A stretch of 64,000 bases of DNA from Cephalopachus bancanus. Lineage: Eukaryota > Chordata > Mammalia > Primates > Tarsiidae. The DNA is taken from positions 17,472,501-17,536,500 of the forward strand of contig JAPVLO010000019.1 of NCBI GenBank assembly GCA_027257055.1, read 5' to 3'. This document shows positions 11,020-22,600 of the stretch, piece after piece. Position 1 is the stretch's first letter; each line of letters starts with the position of its first letter. Both the position numbers and the translations under genes were made by a program. Below the pieces are notes generated by a model. That model was not told the origin of the DNA and did not search any database. It was given only the letters and a program-made list of their open reading frames with translations.

Positions 11020-11892
11020 ACCCTGGGAAGTATTATCCTTATTCTGCTAAAGGAGAAACTGGAATTCAGAGAGGTTACCTGATGGCCCTAGAGGCAGGAA
11101 GCTACAAGTCTGGGGGCCTCTACTGTGTTCAGGGACCACATTTCTTAACCAGGTGTCACAAGGATCTCACTACAACGCGATTCCACCCCAAAGCAGTCTT
11201 TTGCAGTTGGGGTAGCCAGGGCTAGTCTCCCCCACCTACCCATTCCCTTTCCTGCCCCTTCATCTCTGCCCGCTCCCCTGTAATTAAACCCCACAGTATT
11301 TAAGGTGTGACCAGTGCCCTGAAACCGCACCCTTCCTCCACCCAAATCAATCTTCTCTCCCACCGTGTTGTCCCACCCCATCCAGTTGGCACAGCCTACC
11401 TCCTGCTTCTTCACCCTGAGGGCTGACCCAAGCCCTGGAGTTCCTCCCTCTTCTCCCTCCTCCCTCCCTGCCCAGTAAATGCTGATTTTGTTTGTGTTTG
11501 GGGATTTAAAAGAAATCAGCAACCTCGGGGAGCTTAGGGTCTGGAGGATGCCATGAAGGAAGGTGTGTTTCAGCCCCTGCCAGGGCTGTGAGTTGGCGCA
11601 GGGGACTGCCGTCCTGGGAGAACAGGGGACTAGGCCCAGGACCCAGGCACAGGCCCTCCTGCCGTGGGTTCTGTCTTCACTGCTGAAAAGCTGCTGTTTC
11701 CTGCGGGCCTCTGTGAGACGTCAGCCTCAGGTTGAAGGGATCTCGGCAAACTGTACTGCTGAGTGACAGATACTGTGAGTGACCTTGTAACCAGAGGGAA
11801 GGCTTCTGGGTCCTGAGGAAAGAAGATACTTTTTATTGGAGGTATGTGAGCCCTTTCAAATGATTAGACCCAGAGAGGTATTAAAATGAAAC
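11020..11892. other. Mostly unique DNA with a MIR scrap
   Basis: A possible antisense MIR scrap at 11020-11110 (AAACTGGAATTCAGAGAGGT). The rest is unrecognised. Confidence 0.5.
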
Positions 11893-12014
11893 AGCAGGCT
11901 GGATACAGTGGCTCGCACTTGTAATCTCAGTGTTTTGGGATGCCAGGGTAGAAGGCTCAGCCTGGGCAGTATGGCAAACTTTGTCTCAACCCAAAAGAGA
12001 GAGAGAGAGAGCAA
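11893..12014 (+). mobile_element. Old Alu monomer with (GA)n tail
   Basis: GGCTGGATACAGTGGCTCG with an internal deletion, ending in a GA run. 12015-12240 is unique AT-rich DNA. Confidence 0.75.
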
Positions 12015-12249
12015 GCCAGAGAGCAGTCACATCGTACTTCCCTCTTTTGAGTGATGTATTCACTTTTGAAACTGAAAATTAACCCAATAATGCCACACTG
12101 CACACTGTAACCCACCCCCTTTAGTTGAACAATGTATAGTCAATCACTAGTCAATGTCACTTCTGTAAACCAATGAGAATTTCTGATAAACAACTTTGCA
12201 CCAGTCTCTTCACTGTTCCCCCTTTTTTCCCCTTTAAAATCCTACTTGT

Positions 12250-12548
12250 AACTGGGCTGGGTGGCTCAGCTTGTAATCCCATGCTTTGGGAGGCCGAGGT
12301 GAGTAAATTGTCTGAGTCCACGGGTTCGTAGACCTGCCTGGGCAACTTGGCGAGACCTCATCGCTACAATTAAAAAAAAAAAATTAGCTGGGCATGGTAG
12401 CACGCACCTGTAGTTCCAGCTACTTGGAAGGCTGAAGCGGAAGGATCGCTGGAGCCCAGTAGGTCGAGGCTGCGGTGGCTGGGAACGACCACTGCACTCC
12501 AGTCTGAGTGACAGGGTGAGACTCCAACTCAAAAAAAAAAAAAAAAAA
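12250..12548 (+). mobile_element. Lineage-specific Alu
   Basis: Target duplication CCTACTTGT (12241-12249, 12549-12557). It inserted directly beside an older Alu that begins at 12558. Confidence 0.95.
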
Positions 12549-12557
12549 CCTACTTGT

Positions 12558-12852
12558 CAGGCGTGGTGGCTCATGACAATCCCAGAACTTTGGAGGCTGA
12601 GGTGAGAGAATTGCCTGAGTCTGTGGGTTCGAGACCAACCCAGGCAACTTGGCAAGACCTCATCTCTACAATAAATCAAAACAGTAGCTGGGCATGGTGG
12701 CACGTGCCAGTAGTTCTAGCTATTTGGAAGGCTGAGGTGGAAGAATCACCTGAACCCAGCAGGTCAAGGTTGTGGCGACTGTGAGTATGCCACTGCACTC
12801 CAGCCTGGGCAACAGAGTGAGACTCCAATTAAAAAACAAAACAAAACAAAAC
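12558..12852 (+). mobile_element. Lineage-specific Alu (older)
   Basis: Starts CAGGCGTGGTGGCTCATG; tail (AAAAC)n; flank ACTTGTCA repeated at 12853. 12860-13300 is unique. Confidence 0.93.
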
Positions 12853-13299
12853 ACTTGTCACTACTGCTTATCAGAGTGTATATTCAGGACAACTTGAATC
12901 TCTGTGCTCCCGGGTTGCGGTCCTCCAGCTTGACCCACGGAAACTCTCTACTTATGTTCAATTTGCCTCTGCCTCTTCTTTTCAGGTTGACATTTCCAAG
13001 GGTAAGTTTATATCCCCACCGGCAACCCACGTCCCTCAGTCCTGAATGAACAGCCCCCTCAAACCTTCCCCAGCCCTCCCTTTTCAGAGAGGTGGGCTGC
13101 CCGTTTCCAGGGAATGGGTGCTGGTTTGTGGAGAATTCAGCCCCCTTGCCCTCCATCAGATGTATAGGTGGGGCTGAGGGGGACTGGAGTGTCTTCCTTC
13201 CTCTTGGCCTGTCCTGCCTACCTGGGCAGGTGCAGATTAGAGCTCAGTGAGGGGGAAAGAGAAGGGGTTGGTCCAATGTCACTAGTCCCGTGGGTGATG

Positions 13300-13390
13300 C
13301 TTGATGGGTCCTTCAGGGCATCTTTGAAATGGGGGTAATGTAGTTCATGTCACAGGGTTGTCATGAGGCTGCTGTGGATTGGGGACCTGA
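13300..13390 (+). mobile_element. Possible MIR fragment
   Basis: GAAATGGGGGTAATG then CAGGGTTGTCATGAGG fits the second half of MIR. Confidence 0.45.
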
Positions 13391-13401
13391 AGCCACTTTG
13401 A

Positions 13402-13739
<338 letters not shown>

Positions 13740-13761
13740 GATAATGTTCTTTCTTTCTTTC

Positions 13762-13919
13762 TTTCTTTTTTGAGTTGGAGTCTCACTCTGTCACCCAGAC
13801 TAGAGTGCAGTGGTACACTCCTGGCCACCGCAGCCTTGACCTGCTGGGCTCCAGCAATCCTTCCACCTCAGCCTTCCAAGTAGCCGGAACTATAGGTATG
13901 CGATACCACGCCTGGCTAA
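13762..13919 (-). mobile_element. Half Alu (right arm only)
   Basis: Antisense right arm of the lineage type, 5'-truncated, adjoining the previous Alu's target duplication. Confidence 0.9.
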
Positions 13920-15394
13920 GATGATGTGCTTTCCCCACAGAAGCAGGAGTTTTTGGCCTCACTTCCCCTGGCCTCCCTCTGACGTCATTCCCTCTGAGCT
14001 CCCTTCTTCTGGCCACTCTGTTCCTTTGGCCTCCCTTCCTTTCAGTGCCTCTGAGAGAAAGCAGGGCCTGTTACTGTGCCTGCCCTTCACTGAGACACAA
14101 AGCAGGAGGACCCCACCCTACCCTGGCTTACCCCAGCCTCCCTCCTGGTGCTGGAAGGGCCTTCCTGACCTGCACTGGCCTCCCTGGGCTGCCTCACGGA
14201 GAGTCCTCAGCCATCCCAGGCCACCTCCCTGTTGTCCTGGCCTTTTCTCTGTCTTCTCGGTAGAGCACCATAGCCTGGAAATGGCCACGTTCTGTGTCAT
14301 TTATTGCCTGGGATGGCCTCACCAAGCAGCCCAAGTCCCTTCTGGATCACCATGTCCTGTGGGAACCAGGCCCCTGGAGGTCAAGGGGTTAATTGGGAGA
14401 ACAGACTATGGAAACCATGACTGGATAGGTACCAGGACACTGAAGGTCAAATGGGGTCACGGCTTGGAGGTTCCCTGCAGCTGAGCTGGCTCTCAGAAAG
14501 GAGCTGGGCCCTTAGGCGCTGCACAGAGGCGCTACAGTCCCTCCCCGCTGTGCCTAGTCCTCTTCCCTGGCCAGCTCAGATTCGGACTGGACACCGAGGC
14601 ACACTGGAGGCATTCAACCCATTTCCTTCTCTCCACTAGGCTCTGCCTGGGTTCAGAGACGAATTTGATTCTTGGCAGTGTGTCCCTGAACATCTACACA
14701 GCTGGGGCTCGAATTGGGGAGCTGTGAAATAGCCCATACGGCTGCCTCGCCCGGGACTTGGTGCCGTCCATGGAGGGCTTGGGGTGCGGTGTAGTGAGAC
14801 CCCATAACCCCATCCCAAGGCTTTGGTTTGTGGTGCAGGGCTCAGAGGTGGAGTTGAGGGCAATGATGAGAGTGCAGAGAGGAGGGGGAAGGAGAGAAAG
14901 CCGGGAATGGTGAAGACCCTGGTGGGTGGCCCAGACCCCCTCCAGGGCAAGGTTTTCCTCCTTGGAGGAGAGTAGTGATCACTGAACTCTCTGCTGAGTC
15001 CCTCTCAGAGGCTTGTCCTCAACTCAAGAGGTTCCTCCCCCAGGGTTGCACCCCTTCACCTTCCTGGGTGGGTGGAGGGCCACAGGCAATGCTGGGATGT
15101 GGGAAGGAGATAAAGGCAAGAAGGTAAGCCCAGGCTGTCACCTCACCCCAGTTAGGATCAGCCGAGCCCATCACTGTGACGCCCCGCAGTGAGCTCTGTT
15201 CATCCTGCAGGCTTCCTCTCCCCAAGTTCTTCCTCGAAGTGTGCAGGAGAGCATCCCCCAGGTAGGTCACCGGCACCTTCAGAGGTGAGCCTGGTCCCTG
15301 GTGCAGGTGGGGCTGAAATGAAGGAATGGAAGAAATGCAGCACCTTTCCCCATTTGCAAACACCCTCCAGGCTCTCCCATCCATATCTACACTT
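13920..15394. other. Unique GC-rich intergenic DNA
   Basis: No repeats or genes recognised. A 187-codon frame at 13921-14484 starts in Alu sequence and has no family resemblance. Confidence 0.5.
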
Positions 15395-15676
15395 ATGCAC
15401 ACATCCATACTCCCCACATATACACACATACACAAACACATATACACAAATACACATATACACACTCACATATACATGTATGTCCACACTTTCATATCCC
15501 CACATATACACAGACATACACACAAATACACATATACACACAAACATATACACACTCTCCACATATACACATACCCATGCACACACAAACACACAGACTC
15601 ACCCCTCACATACACACACACATACATGCACTCACATATACACACACTCATACCACCCATACATACATATACATAC
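15395..15676 (+). repeat. AC/AT-rich microsatellite-like tract
   Basis: About 280 bp of imperfect CACATATACACA-type repeats. It is open in several frames on both strands only because of its composition. Confidence 0.95.
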
Positions 15677-16134
15677 AAGGGGGAGGATCCCCCCAAAACT
15701 GGAATTCATTCATTAAAAATTGTGTACTTATTTGTACGTGTTTAAACTTCAGCTGTCTTCAAAGTACTCTCTGTTTGATGCAATACACCTACTGAGATGC
15801 TTTTTCCACTGCTCAAAACAGTTTTTGAACTCGTCAGTTGTGATGCCTTTTAGTGCTTCTGCCGCTTTTTTTTTATCTCTTCCACATCGGCAACACATTT
15901 TTCTTTGAGGACTTTTTTCATCTGGGGCAACAGCAACAACAAAAAACTTGCTCTGGACAAGATCGGGTAAATAGGAAGGGGGGAGCACGGGAGTCATACT
16001 GTTTTGGACCCCAAACAGTTGAACACTTAGTGTGTGCGGGCAGGTGTGTTGTCATGGTGGGAGAACCAGTCACCTGTTTGCCACATGTTTCGTTGGTTAA
16101 TTGTGATGTGACAACCTTCTCAAAACTTCCAGAT
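15677..16134 (-). mobile_element. Mariner-like transposon relic, copy B (transposase C terminus)
   Basis: The minus strand encodes an 82-codon remnant at 15997-15749 whose end (EFKNCFEQWKKHLSRC, then a Tyr-Phe-Glu ending) is typical of mariner transposase C termini. The terminus GGGGGAGGATCCCCCCAAAA is shared with copy A. Upstream catalytic parts are missing or unreadable, so it is non-functional. Interrupted by an Alu at 16151. Confidence 0.8.
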
Positions 16135-16150
16135 AAAAACTTTGGTTGAA

Positions 16151-16437
16151 GCTGGGCTCAGTGGCTCAGCCTGTAATCCCGCGTCTTTGGGAGGCTGAGG
16201 TGAGTGGATTGCCTGAGCCCGCGGGTTCGAGACCCACCTGGGCAGCGAGACCTCGTCCCTACAATAAATCAAAAAATTAACCGGGCGTGGTAGCACGTGT
16301 CTGTAGTTCCAGCTACGTGGAAAGCTGAGGCGGAAGGATCGCTGGAGCCCAGCAGGTCGAGGCTGCGGTGGCCGGGAGCGGCCACTGTACTCCAGTCTGG
16401 GTGACAGTTGAGACTCCAACTCAAAAAAAAAAAACAA
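16151..16437 (+). mobile_element. Young lineage-specific Alu in mariner copy B
   Basis: Perfect 16-bp duplication AAAAACTTTGGTTGAA (16135-16150, 16438-16453); contracted GGGCAGCGAGACC form. Confidence 0.97.
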
Positions 16438-16453
16438 AAAAACTTTGGTTGAA

Positions 16454-16540
16454 CATTTGAAGAGGAGCAAATTCCAAATGTACTTCAAGGGCCCACCCTC
16501 CAAAAGATAATTCCAGGTTTTGGAAGTCTCCCTCATACAC
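16454..16540 (-). mobile_element. Mariner copy B, other terminus
   Basis: GGGCCCACCCTCCAAAAGAT then CCAGGTTTTGGAAGTCTCCC; the reverse complement mirrors the first terminus. Followed by a CA-rich run to about 16625. Confidence 0.75.
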
Positions 16541-16675
16541 ACACACACATATGCACACACATTACCCCTGCACACATATAAACGTACATACACACATATA
16601 CATATGTGTGCACATACTCACACAAACACTTCTCAAGCACTTAATTTTCAATCAACTTTAAAAGACGTCTAGAGT

Positions 16676-16968
16676 CCAGGCATGGCGGCTCATGCCTATA
16701 ATCCCAGCACTTTGGGAGGCTGAGGTGAGAGGATTGCCTGAGCACGAGTTTGAGACCAACCTGGGCAGCTTGACGAGACCTCTTCTCTACAATAAATCAA
16801 AAAATTAGCCAGGTGTGTTGGCACACATCTGTAGTTCCAGCTACTTGGAAGGCTGAGGCAGGATTGCCTGAGCCCAGCAGGTCGAGGCCGTGGTGACCGT
16901 GAGCGTGCTGCTGCATCCAGCCTGGGCGACAGAGTGAGACTCCACCTCAAAAATAAATAAATAAATAA
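16676..16968 (+). mobile_element. Lineage-specific Alu (older)
   Basis: CCAGGCATGGCGGCTCATG start, (AAAT)n tail; flanks AAAGACGTCTAGA / AACATCTAGA. Confidence 0.93.
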
Positions 16969-17017
16969 ACATCTAGAAACTAGAGCAAAGGAGCACTGTC
17001 TTTTTTTTACTGGTTTA

Positions 17018-17020
<3 letters not shown>

Positions 17021-17061
<41 letters not shown>
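17021..17061 (+). repeat. (TG)n microsatellite
   Basis: About 20 uninterrupted TG units. Confidence 0.98.
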
Positions 17062-17064
<3 letters not shown>

Positions 17065-18205
17065 GCAAATTAGCTTAATAGGCTTTTTCCTTTTCCGATA
17101 TAGTCACGCCCTTCGGGAATCTGTAAGTGGGAAAATACTCTACCAAACTAAGATACCATACAGATGTAGTGTGAAACGGAGCCTGACATGGTTTTACCGC
17201 TCTTGGGCCCAGGAAGCAGGCAGAGGGAGGTGATGACCAGGCTGGGGGTGTGTGCAGGGCTTTGGGATGGGGTGCTTGCTTTCAGTTTTCCTGTACTGAG
17301 TCTTTCTGTGGTACTAGCTCTCCCTCAGAGCTGGCCTGCTGGCATGGCTGAGGCCCCTCCTGCTTTCTAAGTATAGTCCTTGAGGCCCAGCCAGATGGAA
17401 ACTGGAGCCAGCACTTCCCTGGAAAGCATTTGCATCATGGGGAAGGGCTGGGGAGCGGGTGCAGGAGGCAGGTGGTGAAGGTGCTCAGACCTTGCCCTTT
17501 CTGGGGGAGGGCCAGGGTCCCTTGGTAGCCCTCTGCCCACAGGATGACAGCGACCCAAATGGGGCAGAGCAGTTAAGCACCTGCTGTTCACATGGGTGTT
17601 TTTCTGGGGTCAGAAGACAGTAGCCCGGGAGAGCTGGGCCATTCTGGTGGGTGTGGGGGAGGAAAGCAAGGTGACCTTGATCTTAACCGTGACATTCCTC
17701 TACTACTAGTGAGGGTGGAAGGAAGAGGCAGTCGGCATCAGAGCAAGAGTCTGTGCTTGGGCCGTAGTCAGGCCTCAGGCTCCAGCCCACCCACTGGGCC
17801 ACAGTTCCTCCAGGTCTGGTGTGCAGCTCTGTGATGGTGAGACACAGGTGACACGTTTGGGATGGCAGCCTGTACCCGGCTCAGCCGACGTCAGGAAACT
17901 GCCTTTCTTCTTGATATGGGCCGCACTCCCACCCCCTGCCTGTTCTGCCCAGAAGAACCAGTTAAGCAAAGGAAACCCTGGACCTTAAAACCTGCAGGCT
18001 ACGTGTGCACTGGACCCCTGCAGCCCAAGAGGGGCCCTCTGAGTGACGGGCTGTGGCAGGCAAATCGGCCTGTTATTTCTGGTGTGAGGGATTTAATTTG
18101 CCTCACCTGTCACTGGTTACAGCTGCTGTTGTGAGCCGACTTACCACTCCATTAGCTGACATTGAGGCATTGGGGGGTGGCGGGTGGGGGGGCAGGAGGG
18201 GAATG
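17062..18205. other. Unique intergenic DNA
   Basis: No repeats or coding signal recognised. Confidence 0.5.
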
Positions 18206-18375
18206 CAGGGGGAGCTGTGTGGGTGTGTGCATGGCGCCTATGTGTGCATGTTGCAATATGAATGTGTGTATGCATATGTGTGTTTGTGCATGTGTGTGAT
18301 GCATGTGTGTGCTCATGTGAGCACTTGTATGTTTGCGTGCATGTGTGCATTTGTGTGCACGTGTATGTGTATGCT
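18206..18375 (+). repeat. Imperfect TGTG/CATG repeat
   Basis: Degenerate (TGTGTGCATG)-like tract. Confidence 0.9.
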
Positions 18376-18469
18376 CAGGTTGGCACTGTGTGGCAGAGAA
18401 GGAGAGGAGGCAGGGAAGAGGGGAGGCACTTTGGGAGGCAGGGAATAAGGACTCAGCCCTGCTTTCTTT

Positions 18470-18767
18470 TTTATTTATTTTTTATTTTTTTGAGTTGGAG
18501 TCTCACTCAGTCGCCCAGACTAGAGTGCAGTGGCCACTCCCGGCCACTGCAGCCTCAACCTGCTGGGCTCCGGCGATCCTTCCGTCTCAGCCTTCAAGTA
18601 GCTGAAACTACAGGCGCACGCTACTACACCTGGCTAATTTTTTGGTTTATTGTAGAGATGAGGTCTCGCCAAGTTGCCCAGGAGGGCCTCGAACCCGCGG
18701 GCTCAGGCAATTCACTCACCTCGGCCTCCTAAAGTGCGGGATTACAGGCTGAGCCACTGAGCCCGGC
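18470..18767 (-). mobile_element. Lineage-specific Alu
   Basis: 16-bp duplication CAGCCCTGCTTTCTTT (18454-18469, 18768-18783). 18784-19100 is unique. Confidence 0.97.
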
Positions 18768-19116
18768 CAGCCCTGCTTTCTTTCGGCAGGGGTTTTGGTC
18801 AGTGTCAGTCTCCACCACACCCCCAGCAAATCCCTCTTTGTCCCGTTCTTCCCCCAGCTGTGCCCTCTCTCCCAGGGTCTTTTCTGGCGCAAGCTAGCCT
18901 TCTGGAGTCAAAAGCTGGAGAGAAAAGCTTGCAGGAAGGCTGGAGAGACAGCGGATCAAAGTGAAATCAGCTGTTCCCCATGAGTGGTGCTTGCCAGGCC
19001 GAAGGCGCCTGGGGCACCACTGTAACTTATCATGGCTTGAAGCAGTGACATTATGGTATCAAATAATAATAGTATAATATCACTAAATTGTGGCACTAGC
19101 AATAAAAAGTGGTAGC

Positions 19117-19413
19117 AGGCCGGGCTCGGTGGCTCAGCCTGTAATCCCAGCACTTTGGGAGGCTGAGGCGAGTGGATTGCCTGAGTCTGAGGGTTCAACA
19201 CCAGCCCGGGCAACTTGGCGAGACTTCGTTTCTACAATAAAATTAAAAATAGCTGGACATGATGGCACACGTCTGTAGTTCTGACTACTCGGAAGGCTGA
19301 GGCGGAAGGATCGCTGGAGCCCAGAAGGTCAATGCTGGGGTGGCTGTGAGCGTGCATGCCACTGCACTCCAGCCTGGGCAAAGGAGTGAGATTCCAACTC
19401 AAAAAAAAAAAAA
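19117..19413 (+). mobile_element. Lineage-specific Alu
   Basis: Duplication AAAAGTGGTAGCA / AAAAGTGGCAGCA. Confidence 0.95.
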
Positions 19414-19424
19414 AAAAAGTGGCA

Positions 19425-19610
19425 GCAATACTTTAACCTTTATTGGGTATTATCTCATTTCATTGTCAAAACAACCCTTTGAAGCCCAGAGAGGTTAAGT
19501 AACTTAACTAATATCACACAGCTCAGCAGGGTAGTCTGGAAGTGAACTCAGCTAGCTCTGTTTCTGCTGAGTAGACACTTAGCTGCAGTCCCATTCTGCC
19601 TCCCGTTGAG
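19425..19610 (-). mobile_element. MIR SINE relic (clear)
   Basis: GAAGCCCAGAGAGGTTAAGT then ATCACACAGCTCAGCAGGG: antisense MIR core. Confidence 0.9.
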
Positions 19611-19686
19611 GGTCTCGGGGTAGAACAGAGGACTGGGCAGCAGGACAGGGTCTTTTCATAAAGATTTGGCTCACAAAATGAACTCT

Positions 19687-19972
19687 TTTTTTTTTGAGTT
19701 GAAGTCTCTCTCTGTCACTCAGGCTGGAGTATAGTGTCACACTCACGGCAACTGCAGCCTCCAGCTTCTGGGCTCAGATGATCCTTCCATCTCAGCCTTC
19801 CAAGTAGCTGGAACTACAGGTGCATGCCACCACACCCAGCTGATTTTTTTATTCATTCTAGAGACAAGGTCTCACCAAGTTGCCCAGGCTAGTCTCGAAC
19901 TCCTGGGCTCAGGCAATCTTCTCGCCTCAGCTTTCTCAAGTGCTGGGATTACAGGCATGAGCCACTGACCAG
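19687..19972 (-). mobile_element. Lineage-specific Alu (older)
   Basis: Antisense full dimer; no clear target duplication. Confidence 0.93.
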
Positions 19973-20099
19973 CAGGAACCCCTCATTGTCGACTGAGCTT
20001 ACAGTGGTGCTAGACTTGCTGTTTTCAGGAACGCGCTCTGGCCCCTGTGGTCAGAGTCAGGTTTGCCAAACTGGGTACTGGAACCATAAAATGAAGAGA

Positions 20100-20280
20100 T
20101 CTGAGAGGCAGCTATGGGGGTTGGGTTTATTCTGCAGTTACTGGGGCGACATTGAAGGTTTTGAGTAGGGCAAGGGCATAATGGGAGTAGCATTGGAGGC
20201 GTATACCTGGCTGTGCGTGTCAATGAATTGAGTGGACTAGAGCGGGGTGAAGACGTCAGCAGAGTTATGAGGTGACTAGG
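20100..20280 (-). mobile_element. Probable L2 fragment
   Basis: GAAGGTTTTGAGTAGGGCAA resembles antisense L2. Confidence 0.5.
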
Positions 20281-20294
20281 TCAAAACAACCTAG

Positions 20295-20400
20295 GTGACC
20301 ATTATCCTCACCCAGTCACGTGACCTTGAGAAAGACCTCTCTCCTGTCTGAGTCTCACTTTTCTACATCTATAAGATGGAGGTGGTTGGAATTAGAAGAT
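20295..20400 (+). mobile_element. MIR relic
   Basis: CACGTGACCTTGAGAAAGAC then TCACTTTTCTACATCTATAAG. Confidence 0.65.
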
Positions 20401-21148
20401 GTTTAAGCTATCTGAGACATCTTGGAATTCTTTTGATGACCTCAGCTGGGCCCATAGATGTAGAAAGAAGGTGTAGAGGAGGGCTTTAAAAGGAGTGGCC
20501 AGTTCCACACACACACACATATTCACACCCCTCACATACACACATACACATTGCAATCTAGGATCTGATTGGATAGAGAGGATAATGGTGAGGCGGGAGT
20601 TACCAATGGCTGAACACTGCAAGGAGAGATTGGTAGGATAGAGATTCCCTGGGGAAAGTCTGGATTATATAGGAGTCTGGGTCAACTTCTGCTTAGAGTC
20701 CCAGTAAAGCACACTCCTTTCTCCCACCAAGACACAACAAACAGTAGCAACAAGAAAATTATATGGATAAGTTCTTTGAAGCTGGACATTTCTTAATCGA
20801 GTCACCTAGAAAGAAGCTATTTTAATTTCAGCATCTCTATAAGCATTGTGCCATTTCACAAAATTTCATCGTTCATTTTCCCGTGGGGGAAGAGCCATGT
20901 GTAACGAATGCTTAAGGCTTTGCAAAGGTCCGAACAATTTCCCCCACTTTATTGGGAGGTGGTGGGAAGAACTTGTTTTGGATAGAGGGGAAGGGTAGAG
21001 ATGTCCAGGGGCAGGAACAAGTGGAGCTGGGGTAGACAGGAATGCTTCAAGTCCCTTGTTGAGAAGGCATCTGCTGAGGCTCCCAGAGAAGTTTCCAAGA
21101 GAAAGAACTTATCATGGAGAGGGTCATCCAGGTTAGGAAAGGACAGTG
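20400..21148. other. Unique DNA with a short CA run
   Basis: CA-rich at 20508-20552; otherwise nothing recognised. Confidence 0.5.
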
Positions 21149-21437
21149 GGCTGAGTGCAGTAGCTCACACCTGTAACCCCAGCACTTTGGGAGGCTGAGG
21201 AGGGAAGATCACTTGAGGACAGGAGTTTGAGACCAGCCTGGGTGACATAGTGAGACTTTGTCTCTAAAAAAGTTTGTTTTAAGAAATTAGCCTGGCATGG
21301 TGGCATGTGCCTGTGGTTTTACCTACGTGGGAAGCTGAGGAGGGTTTGCCTGAGCCATGAAAATGCCATTACACTCCAGCCTGGGTGACAGAATGAGATG
21401 CCAACTCAAAAAAAAAGAAAAAGAAAAAGAAAACGAC
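21149..21437 (+). mobile_element. AluJ
   Basis: GGCTGAGTGCAGTAGCTCAC; flank GACAGTGG repeated at 21436. Confidence 0.92.
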
Positions 21438-21579
21438 AGTGGCTGGCATGGTCTTTCAAAATGGTGAAATCAGGGGACGTTCATGGTTCTCCAACTTTTC
21501 CTTCTCTCCGAACAATCTCCCTCATTTCACCCCCTCCGGATACAGAGAGACCTCCAGTCTCTCCACAGCCAGTTTATGC

Positions 21580-21765
21580 CACCCTGTTTATTTCCTCCGT
21601 AGCACTTATTATAGTGGCAAATGGCCTGTTTGTTTACTTCCAGAGTGTAAACTCCACCAGGAGAAATAACCGTGACTGTTTTGCTCACCTCTGTATTTCT
21701 GGTATCTAGAACAGTCTAGCATACAGTAGAGGTTCAATAAATATTTATTGAAGGAATACAATGCA
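21580..21765 (+). mobile_element. L2 3' end
   Basis: GTGTAAACTCCACCAGGAGA and TAGAGGTTCAATAAATATTT match the L2 3' end. Confidence 0.85.
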
Positions 21766-22010
21766 TGCATGAAATGATGATATTTCAGGCTTTGTGGTGC
21801 CCGGGCTGGGGAGATATTTGGGGGCAGCCTGACCCCTTGCAGATAACTGAGAAAGCACCTGTCACAGAGGTTTCTCAGAGATGACCATGGGCTGATTCCT
21901 TCCTACAAGTGCAGCTGTGCAGTGAGTCCACCTGGGGCTTGATCAAAAGTCTCTGAGACTGTGTGTGGTGGTGAAGGCTGAGGATGGAGCAGCTTGTTGT
22001 CAGGTGAAGG

Positions 22011-22245
22011 AGGAGTTCTCTCTCTCTCTCCACTCCCCCCTTTTTCCTCTCTCTCTCTCCCCCCTCCCTCTTTCTCTTTTCCTCTCTCTCTCCTCACTCT
22101 CTCTTTCTCTCTCCCTCCCTTTCTTTCTTCCCCCCACCTTTTTCTTTCTCTATCATTCTCTCTTCCCCCTCATGCTTTCTCTTTTCCTCCTTCTCTCTTT
22201 TTCTGTTTTGCTCTCTCTCCTTTCTCTGTTGTTCTTTTTTTTCCT
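22011..22245 (+). repeat. Long polypyrimidine tract
   Basis: About 235 bp almost purely C/T (CTCTCT, CCCTCC, TTTC). Possible triplex-forming sequence. Open in several frames by composition only. Confidence 0.95.
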
Positions 22246-22262
22246 AAAATAAGCAGGATTGG

Positions 22263-22585
22263 ACGGGCTCGGTGGCTCAGCCTATAATCCCAGCACTTTG
22301 GGAGGCTGAGGTGAGTGGATTACCTGAGCCCATGGGTTTGAGACCTGGCCCAGGCAACTTGATGAGACCTTGTCTCTACAATAAATCAAACACTAGCTGG
22401 GCATGGTAGCACGTGCCTGTAGTTCCAGCTACTTGGAAAGCTGAGGCGGAAGGCTCGCCGGAGCCCAGCAGGTCGAGGCTGCGGTGGCCGGGAGCGGCCA
22501 CTGCACTCCAGTCTGGGCGACAGAGTGAGACTCCAACTCAAAAAAAACCAAACAAAAAACACACACAAAAATAAAAAAAAATAAT
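22263..22585 (+). mobile_element. Lineage-specific Alu
   Basis: Duplication AATAAGCAGGATTGG / AATAAGCAGGTTTGG (22248-22262, 22586-22600). Right arm shows the GTGGCCGGGAGCGGCCAC hairpin. Confidence 0.97.
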
Positions 22586-22600
22586 AATAAGCAGGTTTGG

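Noticed and set aside
15200..15745. His/Thr- and Cys/Val-rich open frames on both strands
   Set aside because: Generated by the AC/TG microsatellite-like repeat.
15749..15997. Possible functional transposase gene
   Set aside because: Only the C-terminal part is readable and the element is interrupted by an Alu; no intact catalytic region.
21965..22287. Ser/Leu/Pro-rich open frames
   Set aside because: Product of the polypyrimidine tract.
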